This document shows positions 45,391 through 57,142 of a DNA stretch of 64,000 nucleotides, piece after piece. The first letter of the stretch is position 1; the number at the start of each line of letters is the position of its first letter. Source of the DNA: Paramarasmius palmivorus (Eukaryota > Basidiomycota > Agaricomycetes > Agaricales > Marasmiaceae); contig JAYKXP010000124.1 in assembly GCA_037176845.1 (NCBI GenBank), positions 1 to 64,000 on the forward strand, read 5' to 3'. Below the pieces are notes generated by a model. It did not search any database. It worked only from the letters and a program-made list of their open reading frames with translations, and was not told where the DNA came from. A program made the position numbers and the translations under genes.

Positions 45391-46294
45391 CGAGTGAGTC
45401 CCATTGAATGATGCATCCTTCAGACGTGCGCAGATCCTGAATTTTTACGGCAGCGAGAGCCTTCTAGCGGCTATTTCCCACCCGCCACAGAACATAAGCA
45501 AAAGCACACCATGTAAAATACTTCATCCCCTCCATAATTGACTGCATGGCTGAACTTATTGTCCTCAAAAACACTGAAATTGACACCCAATTTACAGTGG
45601 TTTGATGTGTTTTGGATAATATGGGTGAGTTGGATGTCGGAGTCGGCTCAAGTACTTGCGTCTACATAAGTACATCTTTTCCCTCTGGTAGGTTCTACAA
45701 GGCATCTCACTTGCCAATATTTAAATCAACCTGAACACTTACACAGCGATCGTCACGAGTTTAGCTCGCAAACTATGGGATTCCGACTCCGGCAGGTGCT
45801 ACGACACTCAAGTGACACTAGTGGGCGTCACGGTAAGTCCCATGCTTTCCTTGTGTTTTCATCAGTTTCACAGTCAAAGACCAGGATAGCTGGGCTCTCA
45901 TGTGAAGGTACTCCGTCAGTGAAAATTTCGTTGCAAGTGCACTCACCGTCGTCCGACGCTTCACCTGCACCACCACTGACGGAGTTCATCACCGTGACGT
46001 AGGATTTCCCGCCGCACATCAATCCATCAATCCATCACCGCCGCCGTCAGCCTAAACTAATTCCCAGGGCAGCGTTCAAGTCCTTGAACACAAAAAATGG
46101 TTGTTTTCGTCCTTATATCAAGAGAAAAGGATGTTGGCATTTGGAATAGATACCTTAGGGAACTGGGAATAATGCCCGTGGTAAGTAAGGGCATATTTTG
46201 AGGTTGTTCAAACCGAATAAAATTCTCAAGGAATTCAATCGGCTTAGTCGCGAGAAGTCTGATGTCGATAGGTGATTGCTTGAGTCAAGGTTCA

Positions 46295-46330
46295 AATTGC
46301 AAAGTGAACCTGAGCCTGCTGGGCAACCGT
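46295..46330 (-). repeat. Right arm of a 36 bp perfect inverted repeat
   Basis: Exact reverse complement of 45355-45390. It starts ...AATTGCAAAGTGAACC on the plus strand. Flanking sequence diverges quickly on both sides. Confidence 0.8.
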
Positions 46331-46809
46331 AAGCATAGGTTCTAAGCTGGGGCACGAGGTCGTGTTATTTGTCGCTGTCGACGTGTAACTCGGGCCGGCG
46401 AACATACATACGCCGGTTGCGGTGATTTTTGTTTTTCTTGCGTTTTCCACTCCCACGTCGTCCATCATGCTGCCTTCCTGACAGCGTACTTTCCCCAAAC
46501 TTTCCCGCTATAAAAAGGTTTACTTTTCGGCTTGGATGAGCTCCAGACGTGAGTTCATTCGCTATCAAACAATTCGTTGCTTCTGACACGAAACGGCCTC
46601 AGGATTGAAGGGAATGCCTGGAGCGTCCTGTTTTGAAGGGTTGTTTCAAGACTCGACCAAAGACTCACATGGAAGACGCCTTTGATCATCTCCGCTGGCT
46701 GCGTCGGATAACTTCAGCCTTCTACCCCATTGCCTGATTGGCTGTGTCACTCACGAGAGTTCTCAATTACCTAAAAGGCAGAGCCTTAGCTTCCTTCTAG
46801 CCCATCCCC

Positions 46810-47978
46810 ATGGTGTCTGCTCGCGTTCCTTTTTTCGTGCTCTTCGGCCTCATTTTCCGGTCTTTGGGGCAAGAAATAAGTGGTCAGCGATTTTAAGCCT
46901 TTTACTGAATGTCACGCTGATGCTTGGAAAGGATCCTCGGGCGTAGATGGAAATGGCATGGAACGACGCGAAGATGGGCTTAAGGGCACAGGTATGTCAT
47001 ATACATACACGTTTTCACGAGTATAGGCAACTAAACCAGCCTTTTCAGGGGATGGGCGACCTGACGAAGCTGTTTCGTCTCCAATGAGCGAACGAGACCT
47101 ACAACTTCGAGGTATCTACCTCTCTATCTTCAATGTACCCACCATGCCCAAATTTTGTTGCAGATTTTGTGTTTCCAGAGATCAAGCTCCCAGAAATCAA
47201 ACTCCCAGAAATCCATGTCCCTCCTCTCGAAGAGCTCAACGAAATCGGTGCCAAACTTGAAGTTGCGATCAAGTCTTTCGAGGAGGCATTTGTGAAAGAA
47301 AAGGAAAACATCGAACATACCCTCTACGCGGTCTCCAGCTTCATATCCGTACAGGTCGATCTCCTCCCCGACGAAATCAAGTCGATAATTCGAGGCTTCG
47401 ATGACTTTCGGAACCAACACCCTACGCTCTTTGTCATTGCTGTGGGAACAGTTGGAGTCATCACGGCACAACTGATGCTTCCCCAAGTCATGCTATCAAT
47501 CCTCGGGGCACTAGGTTTCTCGCCACTGGGCCCCGTCGTAGGTGAGCACAAATCACTATACCTGGGACTATAGTCAATCTCACATCCCTTCGAAGGGTCA
47601 TGGGCCGCTGCTTTGCAATCGACCATATACGGCCCCAACACTGGAGGTATCTTTGCTATACTCCAGTCGATCACCATGTCTGCTCAGCGTGTCTGGCCTA
47701 TCACGGTGTTTACCAGCATCGTCAGCCTCGCTATTGGCATCGGACTCGTAGCCTTACTCGCGCGAGAGGAAGTTCGGGATCTGGTCAAGGAATGGTCTGT
47801 GGCTACGCCGTTCCCGGAGATAGTAGCGGGCGGAGTAGCGTATGGTGCTTTGGAGGTATGGATGGTTCAGCTGAGCGACAAGATGTCAGATGCCGGGGTT
47901 CCTCACGTCCAGTGGCTTGACTTCGCGGTCCAAGCAGTGTTTCAGCACCTCGAGGACCTGCAAGGTGTGCAGGTGTAG
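46810..47978 (+). CDS. Ifi-6-16 / ISG12-like small membrane protein with signal peptide
   Basis: Five exons, 46810-46879, 46932-46991, 47049-47111, 47164-47541 and 47596-47978, all phase 1 joins, give 317 residues. The N-terminus MVSARVPFFVLFGLIFRSLG is a likely signal peptide. A short linker leads to a repeated PEIKLPEIKLPEIHVPP stretch and an amphipathic region. Then comes the Ifi-6-16-type core: hydrophobic TLFVIAVGTVGVITAQLMLP, GALGFSPLGPVVGSWAAAL, STIYGPNTGGIFAILQSITM. A further membrane segment (ITVFTSIVSLAIGIGLVALL) and a VPHVQWLDFAVQ tail follow. Ifi-6-16 proteins are small mitochondrial or ER membrane proteins in animals; fungal roles are unknown. The assignment to PF06140 is from the pattern by eye. 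A C-terminal fragment of a paralogue lies at 27918. Confidence 0.78.
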
Positions 47979-48309
47979 GAGATAGGTGAGGTATGTGACT
48001 CATGACCTTGCCGCTCGTCGAATTCAGTACTTACTAGGTTCCAGGACTATAATGTATACACTTCATTTGGAATGTGGTACGATGGTGAGTCATCTTATAT
48101 CTAGACGCTCGTGCTGTTAGAGCTGAAACTCTGGACCAGAATATGCTGTATCTTAATCTGTACAAGTCATCTGTCAACTTTGCAATGATTGTTCGAAATG
48201 ACAAGCCTCGTAACGTTGCCATCAACGATGCTGTATACCATCAACTACTTAAACCTCGATAGAGGGTCTCTCGTCACTCTGATTGTGTGTTGCCCCATAA
48301 AACTTCGAA
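47979..48309. other. Intergenic, nothing recognised
   Basis: 3' flank of the Ifi-6-16-like gene and 5' flank of the kinase relic. No repeat or RNA seen. Confidence 0.4.
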
Positions 48310-49753
48310 ATGTCCATACAAACGTGGGCGGTACGCTGGGAAGCGTTCATCAAAGAGAACGAGTTTTGCTTTGATGTAAAGGACCACCTGACGATGCATG
48401 GGGCTTACATGCCTCATGTCAAGTGGGATCGTGGATGGAAGCCCAAGGATAGACACGATGAGGAGGAATCACTAGCTTGCTTCTCTATATGTGACGTCTT
48501 CCTTATATCCGAGCGACGAATGATGCTCAGATCTTCTTTTAGCGTCCTGAGCTGTATTTCTGTATACAGGGCGGTCTTGGGAACTGGATCCCAGTAGTTA
48601 TGAAGCGTGTTCCTACTACGAGCAATGAACTACACATTGCATCGTATTTTGGGTCGGAGCCGTCGATGAGGGCGGTGCCCGACAACCATTGCGTTCCGAT
48701 TTATCAGGTCATGGACGGTCTTCCTGGCTATGAGGATTCTCGGATTCTGGTCATGCCACAGCTCAGGCCCTGCGATGAACTACCATTTGCGACCGTAGCG
48801 GAAGTTGTCGAGTTCCTACGTCAGATATTCGAGGTACGATTTATATGTTCTTTTTTCCCGCGGAATTAAAGGAGCTTGTCTTAGGGCGTTCAATTTCTAC
48901 ACCGACACTTTGTAGCGCATCGGTGAGGCTAACCTTTATATTCAGTGAACGTAGCCTGACTGCTCTCGATCAGAAAGCTGTTGATGTCAAATATCATGAT
49001 GGATCCCGTGCGATGTATACTGAAGATTTTCATCCTGTGCAAGTCAACAAGTCCTTGGATCTGAAGAGGCAGGTGCGACACAGACGCACTCGCACAGAAT
49101 GTCACCCTCGTTACTTTATCATTGATTTTGGATCTACGAGATCCTACGATCCAAGGAAAGGTCTCCCAGAGGCATCTTTTGATGACCGGGTTGCCGAAGG
49201 TTTGCCAGAGTATCGACGCCGAGATGCCTGTCCCACCTATAACCCTTTCCCTGCGGATGTATATCAGCTAGGAAAACTTATCCATGACGGTTTTCTTATT
49301 GTGAGTTTGTGCAACCCGTGCATTTCGTTGGCTAAGTTGGCTTCTCAGAGACCAGGCAGTTCCAGCTTGGATTTTCTGCGACCGCTTGTTGATACTATGA
49401 TGAAGGAGGTGCCCTGTCGACGTCCGTCAATCGGTCAAGCGAAAGTTCACTTCGATGAGTTGGTCCATGCACTCACCACATTCCATCTTCGCTCACCGGT
49501 CGAACGGTCTTCAATCCTCAAGCACTTCAAAGCGCAGTTATCGTGTGCCTTGAAGCGGGTTCCCTCGTTGGGCTCACAGCGTCCTGGAGTCGCCATGGAA
49601 CCGTTACCCGAAGAACTGCGGAGCTTCTTTACGATGACTGCAACAGAGGCAGATAGTCTAGACACTGCCTGGCGAAATCGTGTGGATGCACACCACGTCG
49701 TGCCAGAGAAGTACACATTCGATCATATGAATGTATCCTTCTACAGAACTTAG
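48310..49753 (+). pseudogene. Agaric-type protein kinase relic lacking the catalytic Asp
   Basis: Kinase-like pieces occur in order: VKWDRGWKPKD; WIPVVMKRVPTTSNELHIAS with the ATP-site Lys; NHCVPIYQVMD; ILVMPQLRPCDELPF; and, after an intron ending GTCTTAG near 48884, GVQFLHRHFVAHR. At about 48921 the HRD loop stops. The next bases are GTGAGGCTAAC...TTCAG, only 23 nt, followed by ERSLTALDQ in place of the Asp and Asn of HRDxxxxN. Downstream are YFIIDFGSTRSYDP (the DFG motif), FPADVYQLGKLI, an intron (GTGAGTTTG...TTCTCAG near 49300-49348) and FLRPLVDTMMKE...RRPS. Whether read through or spliced, the catalytic Asp is absent. I call it a pseudogene; an expressed pseudokinase is possible. The N-terminal joins are not certain. 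Confidence 0.65.
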
Positions 49754-50138
49754 CCTTCACTTGATTGCACAGCCCTCCATCAACCTGCGCGCTTGGGCAA
49801 CTGGCGCGGGAACGAGGGGATACCAAGGGCTCGTCGTCAAGTAGGGTGATGCTGGCTAGCACATCTCCTGGTGATGGTATCCCTGCTACTTGCTAGTCAT
49901 GCCTGCGCCGCAGGTAAACTCAACAGCCTTGGGTGACAATTCACATCGCTTTCATGGCCTACGCAGACGGCGGTCATAATATTGGACGAAGGAAAGCGTA
50001 TAAAGGGGAGCGACATTGATTCTATATCCTCACTTTCGTTCGCATCTTCATCTTCTAGCTCATTGACCCGGTGTTAATCTTTGTTCTTCGTCTATCGTTG
50101 ACTTTCTTGAACTTCTTAAACACGCGTTTTATCCTCCA
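49754..50138. other. Intergenic with promoter of the HsbA-like gene
   Basis: Apart from the TATA element at 49999, a pyrimidine-rich leader precedes the ATG at 50139. Confidence 0.45.
49999..50004 (+). promoter_or_regulatory. TATA box of the HsbA-like gene
   Basis: TATAAA followed by GGGG lies 140 bases upstream of the ATG with a CT-rich leader between, a usual layout for a well-expressed fungal secreted protein gene. Confidence 0.5.
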
Positions 50139-50814
50139 ATGGTTCGATTCACATTCACGCTCGTTAATGTACTCGCCGCTGTCGGTCTCTTTGCTGGTCA
50201 AGGAATCAATGCGGGTGAGTCTGTTCATTACTCCACCTGGTGAATCCGGCCTAATCATTCGTTAGCACCCGTGATGACCAACAACGGCGCCATCGACCTC
50301 TCCAAGAACGCATCCGCCAGTAGCTCGTCTGGCAAGAATGCTACTGTCACAACAAAGGTCGACAGTCTACAATGCAACATTGCTCGCGCAACCATTATCA
50401 CCGACCTGAACGAGTTGGGTCTGCTTCTCCAAGATATCGACACGTTAGTATGCAGCTTGTACCGCGAATTCACTACTCATGTTCAGGAGCTTTCAGATCC
50501 AACGAAACTGTCGCTACTGCAGTCTCCCAAGCCCAAGGAGGTCTAAAGACCTCTGGTGACGCTATCACCGACATCTTGAAGGCGTTGATTGGGGGTGAAG
50601 GACCACCCGCTGAAGGCAGGCAGAAGACGGATGCAGGTCTAGGAGTAATGCTGCAAGCATTGACCGGACTTAACTCGTATGTCTTTTGATCTTTGAACAC
50701 CCTTCAGTGCACTGATCGTCAATGCTTAGCACCGAGCCTGCGGTGGTAACCGCATTGAACAAGTTGAATGACGCTATTGCTGCTGGAAGTGAGGTCGTCA
50801 CTGTTTGCAGGTAG
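50139..50814 (+). CDS. HsbA-like secreted protein
   Basis: Four exons, 50139-50214, 50266-50443, 50497-50676 and 50730-50814, in phase, give 172 residues. The N-terminus MVRFTFTLVNVLAAVGLFAG is a signal peptide. The mature part is helical: CNIARATIITDLNELGLLL, TVATAVSQAQGGLKTSGDAI, TDILKALIGGEGPP, TALNKLNDAIAAGSEVV. Paired helices with Ala/Thr/Leu spacing are the pattern of hydrophobic surface-binding protein A (HsbA, PF12296), which coats hydrophobic surfaces and can recruit hydrolases. The assignment is by pattern. The third exon start uses the second AG (CTTTCAG), since the first gives a frame without the helix pattern. A clear TATA box lies upstream. Confidence 0.8.
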
Positions 50815-51041
50815 ACTCAAGCTGCAAGTTATGGTTCTGTATTGAGTTAAAAACGCTGTGCATGTAGTGTTAGAATTCAGTACACCTTGCAATTGGGAAC
50901 TCTGAAGATTTGTGAAACGTGAATTGCGGATCCGGGATGTTCCACTCACGTGTGAACATCCACGAGTCACGAGGCATGCGATACTCGTAACTCAGTCTCA
51001 AGGCGCCGGCTCCGTCCAAGACCTCCTATTCCGCATCCACC

Positions 51042-53540
51042 ATGGAACAAAACCACCAACGTCGCTCTACAAGGCTGAAGGGGACCAAAATCGAGAACTT
51101 CGTTGAGGATGACGATGTTGAAGATGGATCAAATGAAGATACTAAGACAACCGCCGCAGTGTCGACCCAGAGGGCGAGGAAAAGGAAGCGATTGGGTAAA
51201 GAGGAAGATCTTGAAGATGGTGAGCCAGAACATTTGATTTAAACAGAATTACGCTAAAATCTTTGGTCAGACATATATGCCAATCATAACTCCAAGAATT
51301 TGAAGCGAAAGAGTGAACCATCTCAGAGGAAGAAAGCTGCAAAGCTCAGCCTCTTGCCAACCATGCCACTCGATGTTCTCTACGTGGTAAGTCTCAATAC
51401 ATCCCGTCGCCGCTCGATTATGATAAAATGATACTCAGATATTCGGCTACCTTCCCCCGAAGTCGCTATTAGCCCTCATTCGAGTCAACAAGGCCTTTCG
51501 AACAACACTCTTGGCTTCAAATGCTGTTACCATCTGGGCTTCTACACGCAAGTCCTGTAAAGCACCAGAACCATCACCAGGATTGACCGAGGTAGAGTGG
51601 TCGCAGGTTCTCTTTGGGAATCATTATTGTCAGGTATGCAAAATGGTTTCAAGTCATGCAGATCCACGTTACTGAGGAATTGTCAAAGCTTTGCGGAACT
51701 AAGAACGTAAACCATGTCGATTTTTGGCTTAGAAAACGAATCTGCTGTGCCTGCATCAAGAGAACGTAGGCCATCTATTGCGTACTTAATTACAATCTCA
51801 CCAACCTCTCTATTTATAGCGGCGTCAGCAAGGGCAAGTTTAGACACGCATATCCTGGCGAGGACATCTCCGTTCTGGAGCTCGTATTGCCTGTGAGCGG
51901 TATGTCTATCTCATTCCCGCCCGTCTTTTATTTGCTCACTTCTAGGTGATATCAGGCGGACGACAAAACAGACACACGATGTACTACAGCTTAGCCGAGC
52001 TCGACAAGGTATTGGGTGAACTTCGCGCCTGTAAAGGCGCTGCTGCCAAGGAGCAATACAAAGCCGAGCGTATGGAATATTTGGAACGTGTTAAAAATGT
52101 TCTTCGCATCCCGTCCCTCTATCGATAATTACTGATTTGTCGCTTAAGCATGCTACTGTCTGTTATGATTGGGAGCGTCAGGACGCTCGTGTCATGCGCG
52201 AGGATTCCAAGGCTGTCAAGGGTGACCGAATCAAGGAGTGAGCCGATCTCTATGCTTTCTATTGATTAATATCCTTGACCTACTTTGTTTATAGAGTCAA
52301 GCGGCACCTTCTTGCGCTAAATTTTTCCGAAGCCGATGTCAAGGCTGCTCTTGCGCTGCATGTTGTCCAAATTTCCAATCCTCTCACAGATCGCAGTACG
52401 TGGACATTCACTCCGTTTTCCTGGGTCGAAGCTTGAGTATATTTAAGGTTGGGCAATGATGAAATCTCAAGTCATCGCGAAAGCCTCTGAGCATAAGTTA
52501 ATACGACTATTAGCCAATCCGTCCGGTGTTATAGTGTCTCGATTACATTTGGTATCACAGATCTACTCTGATTTCAAGAAGACTATTTCTCCACTTCAAT
52601 GGCGTAGCATCCCCCAAGTTCAGACCGTTTGCCTCTTTCCATCATTCAGGGAGGTCATGATGCGCCCGGAGGATACGCAAGTTACAGAGAGCGATTTCCA
52701 GAAAGCTCAAGACACCCTCCAAAGCGACATCGATGACTGGATTACCAACACATCGGATTCCGCTATCAGCCATATCCATGCCGGATATGGACATGGCGGA
52801 CCTATCGAAGCGTATGGTCTCCATTGGTCGGACATGTGCAAGATAGCACCCGATAATGCCATCATTCAAGCCAAATGTCCGAATGTGGGTCAATGTTCGG
52901 GGTCGAGGTATTCACCTACTGTGATTAGCAGTGTTGGATTGGGCATCCAGCATATAAGTGGCACATGTTCCCTTCGCTATTATCTCTCCCGGGACACATC
53001 GCTGGAACCAACTGATTTGTTCCAGATCATTGCTACTTGCACTGAAGCAGGCCTAGCGCTCGTCACCGCAACCGGTGTCAGCTTGACTGAGACGACGGCG
53101 GACGAGATGGACGATATTGGCGCGTTTTACAGTTGTTTGGTGTGTAGTGATTCGTATGTTGGGACTTGGAGGGAATGCGTGAGTGTCTCCTTGATATTTG
53201 ACTTATGTTGATAGCTCTTTAGATCAAGCATTGGACAAAATCAGACAAGGTCCTCCATCCCGTGAACCCCTGGCGGTCGCTATACGACCGCAATAATCGT
53301 GCATTCAAGATGCTGGACTCGAAGAATGACACTTGGAGAGACGAGCGTCTGTCTTGGTCGTGTAGTCATTGCATCGAGCATTTCGAGAACCTTGCAACTC
53401 GTGCTGATGTTGTAGAACATGCTCGTTCCGAGTAAGTCGTTAGAGCTTAATTTCACCTCATCCTGACATCCCTCGCTACTAGACATGGTGTATCAAAGCC
53501 TCGTGTGCCTGCGGATTTTTTTTATTTGGGAGACGACTGA
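51042..53540 (+). CDS. F-box protein with cysteine-rich C-terminal region
   Basis: About nine exons. The N-terminus is charged and nuclear-looking (RRSTRLKGTKIEN; ARKRKRLGKEEDLEDG). Next is the F-box: LSLLPTMPLDVLYV-IFGYLPPKSLLALI-RVNKAFRTTLL, spanning an intron. After QVLFGNHYCQ comes LCGTKNVNHVDFWLRKRICCAC, a zinc-finger-like cysteine set. Then a helical region (AELDKVLGELRACKGAA; HATVCYDWERQDARVMRE), FQKAQDTLQSDIDDWITN, and CPNVGQCSG. The end is SWSCSHCIEHFENLATRADV and FYLGDD at the stop. Introns are short GT-AG; the last lies between SE and HGVSKP. F-box proteins are substrate adaptors of SCF ubiquitin ligases; the cysteine part is typical of a large agaric subfamily. Exon 1 is 51042-51219; exact ends of the middle exons are less certain. 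Confidence 0.8.
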
Positions 53541-53736
53541 TAACTTTATACTCTGCCTGTCTTTCGGACTCTCATTCAGCATAACTGTAAAGATGTACAT
53601 AGTAATGCCCGATGTCTGAAAGGTTTTGTAACGGCTAGCAATTAAGACTGATTCAGGTTCGGGTCCGGGTCCGCGGGCGCTTAAATTACCTTGGTTTATA
53701 CTTAAGTCGTCACATTCGTTTCTCCCTTTCTCTTTT

Positions 53737-53765
53737 ACCACCACCACCACCACCACCACCACCAC
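53737..53765. repeat. (ACC)n trinucleotide microsatellite
   Basis: About ten ACC units sit between two genes, in the promoter side of the next F-box gene. Confidence 0.9.
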
Positions 53766-53885
53766 TACCAGCTACCCCATTTCGACATCGTGGTAAGGCT
53801 TAAAGTTTCGTGATTTATCCTCATTTCACAACTGTTCTTCCAAAGAGTTGCTGTTACCCAAAGCTAAGCCTAGTGACCGGCAGCT

Positions 53886-55681
53886 ATGACTTCCTCCACA
53901 ATGATATCGGTGTGGTCCAATGAAAACTCTTGGTTCTTTTATCAACTGATATTCAGCCTTGTAGAAATTACCGCAAGAGCTCGTCGATCACGCAATCGAC
54001 TACCTTCACGGAGATCGAGACGCGTTGATAAAATGCACTCTTCTAGGCTCCCGTTGGGTACCTCGAAGTCGTGACCATCTGTTTTCCACCCTTCATATCC
54101 AAGCTCCAATGTCCAAAAACCGCCACTTGAAATACACTACTCTTATCTCCATTCTTGAAAACAATCACTGCACGTTTCATTCCTCCATTCGACATTTGAC
54201 GATCGAGGGCTGCGCTTCCATGAAACCTGAAATTCCAGACAAAAAACCTATCAAAAAGGAATGGCTGGAACCCATAGTCCATCGCTTCACCGAAACATGG
54301 ACCAATGCCACATCTCTCACTCTGGACAGAATCGATCGACACACTCGCAGTTCCTCGGCATGGAACCAATTTCTCGCCACTGATCCAGGCTTCCGCCGTG
54401 GAATAACCGATTTACGCGTCTCCCGTTTTGGAATGACCAACTCGGTCGAAGATTCCATCGCGTTTCTACGCGTAGTAACGGCGTTTCCTTCGATACAAAA
54501 GCTCAAAATCGATCCGTTTACACCTGCGTCGTACTATCCAGAGGTGTCAGAAACGAAGGCTGGTGTACAATTGGCTTTGGCGAAGATGGGGATTCAATCT
54601 GAAGGCGACAAGGTGCCGGATGGCGGATTAAACACAGATTCATTAGCTTTGGAAGAAATCGTGAATGACGATAGAGATGAAGCCTGGGAGGACGTCGAGA
54701 GTGACTTGGACTCGGATATTGGATTTGGTTGGCATGGAATGGGGGAACAATCCGTTTTGGATGACGGTCAGGTCCTTGCGATTGCTGATTTCCTCGGTGG
54801 AGCTCCAGCCAATTTGCAGGTTCTGGAAGTAACTGGCGAAACAGTGTTTTGCCCGTTCCCACTTCGAATCCTGTGGGAGTGGCTGCGAAAGGGCGGGGCG
54901 TGCCATCTACAGAGCCTTGACATTCGCCTCGAGTATATGCAACCTGCGGATGATCTACCTGCGCTTGCGCGATACCTCGAAGCCGTTGGATCAGAATTGA
55001 AAATGCTGAAAGTTTATACTGGGCATAAAGGGAGGGATATCGACCCGTATCCTGGACCTGGGGAGATGGGCGACGCGAGGTGTATACTGAGGCAATTATT
55101 GAGTAAGTTCTACGCTCTTCTCAGTGAGTCCCAACATCCACGGAACATTTTAAATAGGAAATATCGTCGAGAAAAAGGTCTTTTCAAAGTCAGAAGGCAT
55201 CGAAGAAGCTACATTTGAATGCATCTTTTTCTACGACCTCGCTCACAAACACCCCATGTCCCTCATCGAGCCCGACAAGCTTATCTCGAGTCTTTCCGGG
55301 AAATCACTTAAACGTCTTAATCTCTCTATCTGGACGGACTGTGCGGAAGCTCGATACTCGGATCTCGAGGAGGAGGCATCTTTAGATGAGGTAGCATGGC
55401 GCAACGCTGATACTTTGATAGCGGATGAGAAAATCTTCCCTGCTTTGAAGCAGGTAGTCGTATCGGTGACTGTTGCTCGGGATCATCACTTCGAGGAAGA
55501 GTATGATCTTAATGTTGAAGAGGGAGATATACCTGCAGAGGAGCTATCCGAGGATCATGTCGTCCAATGGATGGAGAAGTACATGCCGAAGTGTATAGCC
55601 AAGGGAATCCTGGAGTTTAAACATCAGAAGTGGGACGATGTAGACCAGGTGCGATTTGGAATTCCTCCGCTGGAAGCTTGA
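53886..55681 (+). CDS. F-box protein with LRR-like repeats
   Basis: Three exons, 53886-53909 (only eight codons), 53965-55102 and 55158-55681, give 561 residues. The micro-exon MTSSTMIS joins to KLPQELVDHAIDYLHGD, restoring a complete F-box; without it the F-box start is lost. Next are WVPRSRDHLFSTLHI, then LRR-like strand-helix segments (IRHLTIEGC; ATSLTLDRI; ITDLRVSRFG; IQKLKIDPF; LQVLEVTGE; LQSLDIRLEY; LKMLKVYTG) and a second LRR-like part after the last intron (LKRLNLSIWTD). An acidic DEAWEDVESDLDSD insertion lies near residue 245. It probably acts as an SCF adaptor; the ligand is unknown. It is the most complete F-box gene of the window. Confidence 0.85.
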
Positions 55682-55979
55682 AGACCGTGATGTTGTTTTG
55701 ATATTTCTTGTTTGAGCCGAATGGTACTACCGCGATTTATATCGGACATAGTGTATTACAGTTGTCAGGGCGTCGTTCACAATGTACATGTTGAAATTGG
55801 AGAGTCCAAGCTGATCTACGTCCTTTTTCTTCTTCTTACCTCAGTCTTGCCCCTGTGACTAGTAGTGAGTCAGAAGTCAAATATGTAGCTGAAATCCGGC
55901 GCGGTGCTCACCAGGACTGCCCTTTCTTCACTGAGCTGCATTCATGTGAGAACAAAATCCATATGCACTGCATTGTAAT
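55682..55979. other. Intergenic between convergent genes
   Basis: Nothing recognised. Confidence 0.4.
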
Positions 55980-57134
55980 CTACGCATCCTGCTCGTAAGC
56001 CCCGTTGTACGACGGCAAAGTGACCGAGCGAGAATTTTGCCTCTCCAAGCCGACGTCACTGAGTCCTTCATACTCGGGTGGCAGGGCTTGTTCCCTTAAC
56101 ATTGCGACTTCCCTTGCAAGCACGTCGATTCTATTGTATAGTTCTCCCTGAGAAAGAGTGGTACTGGGCTCTGCGGAACGATTCGAAGGCGTCACGAAGA
56201 TACCATCCGGTGGCGCCGAGGGAAGGTCCGTGATAGGTAGTACTTGAGCCCGGGTGGTAAACAGCTCTTGTAATTTGCCTGACGATGATTTTGATTCAAT
56301 ATCCAAGGCTTCTATAAACGGCTCGACCTTGCGAGATGGTATCTCTGTAACGATGTCAGCTTCCTTTCGAAGTGAGTTGTAATTGCGCACCCTGCTTCAA
56401 GCTATTTTTGGCAGCTCTTCTTCGGAAAATCAAAATCCCTACCAGCAAGAGGAGTATGGCTCCAGCGCCAACAGTCCCACCAATAATCCGTGCGATATGA
56501 CGACGGGACGAAGGAGATGTCTGCGCGGTCTGAGTGGGGGTAGCAACACTTGTGGATTTTGGTAGACTTGTGGATTCCGGTCTACCTTTAAGTGCAGATG
56601 AGTAGGTATCCAAGCGACTACTTATGAGACCCACCAACTTGAGCCTCATTCTGCGCAAGCTGAGGATCGAAAGTGTCGGATTTTGACTACACAGCTTGAC
56701 TATCAGCGCGTGTTCTGTGTAGCAAAAGGCAGCCATACGATATCCAAGTAGGCCCAAGAGGGCACTTTAGTTCCAGACGGTATCTCTTGTGGAAATCTGA
56801 TCGAGATGGTATCAAGGTGGGTAAGCATATGGGCGGCTTGAATAGATACATACGCTTACGAAGTGATAAAAGTATTTGTGCAGTTGGTGGCAAATGATGC
56901 CCAGATCTCCAAAGGGCTTGACTGGCAGAGTCTGCAAGCACACAGAAGGGAGTAAAAGACTGACCTGCAGCGACACGGGTTAGTGGCTTCTTGAAGGGAC
57001 CCGTTATAAGCATTCAAGCCCAATAAGCCTAGCAGGATCTCAAAAGCTATAGAGTGTGAATTTCAAACTGAGAACGAGAAATCATAGGAGCAGGCCACGT
57101 ACTTCCACCAGTACTACATGCTCCACCTAGATAA

Positions 57135-57142
57135 CTTGCCAT
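57135..57142 (+). repeat. Target-site duplication, left (CTTGCCAT)
   Basis: Direct copy of 59538-59545. It is host-gene sequence duplicated on insertion. Confidence 0.88.

Larger units (their letters stand above)
44568..46809. other. Gene-poor stretch with an inverted duplicated exon
   Basis: Bases 44568-45170 are T-rich 3' sequence; the hydrophobic frame at 44698-45012 looks incidental. From 45180 to 46600 a fragment encoding VAQQAQVHFAI occurs twice in opposite orientation (see the inverted repeat entries). The minus-strand piece at 46290-46500 is preceded by PSYTSTATNNTTSCPSLEP, which could be a remnant of a secreted protein. No complete gene can be built. Confidence 0.4.

Noticed and set aside
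53493..53765. Minus-strand frame starting with a poly-Val run
   Set aside because: The Val run is the (ACC)n microsatellite read on the other strand; the rest has no support.
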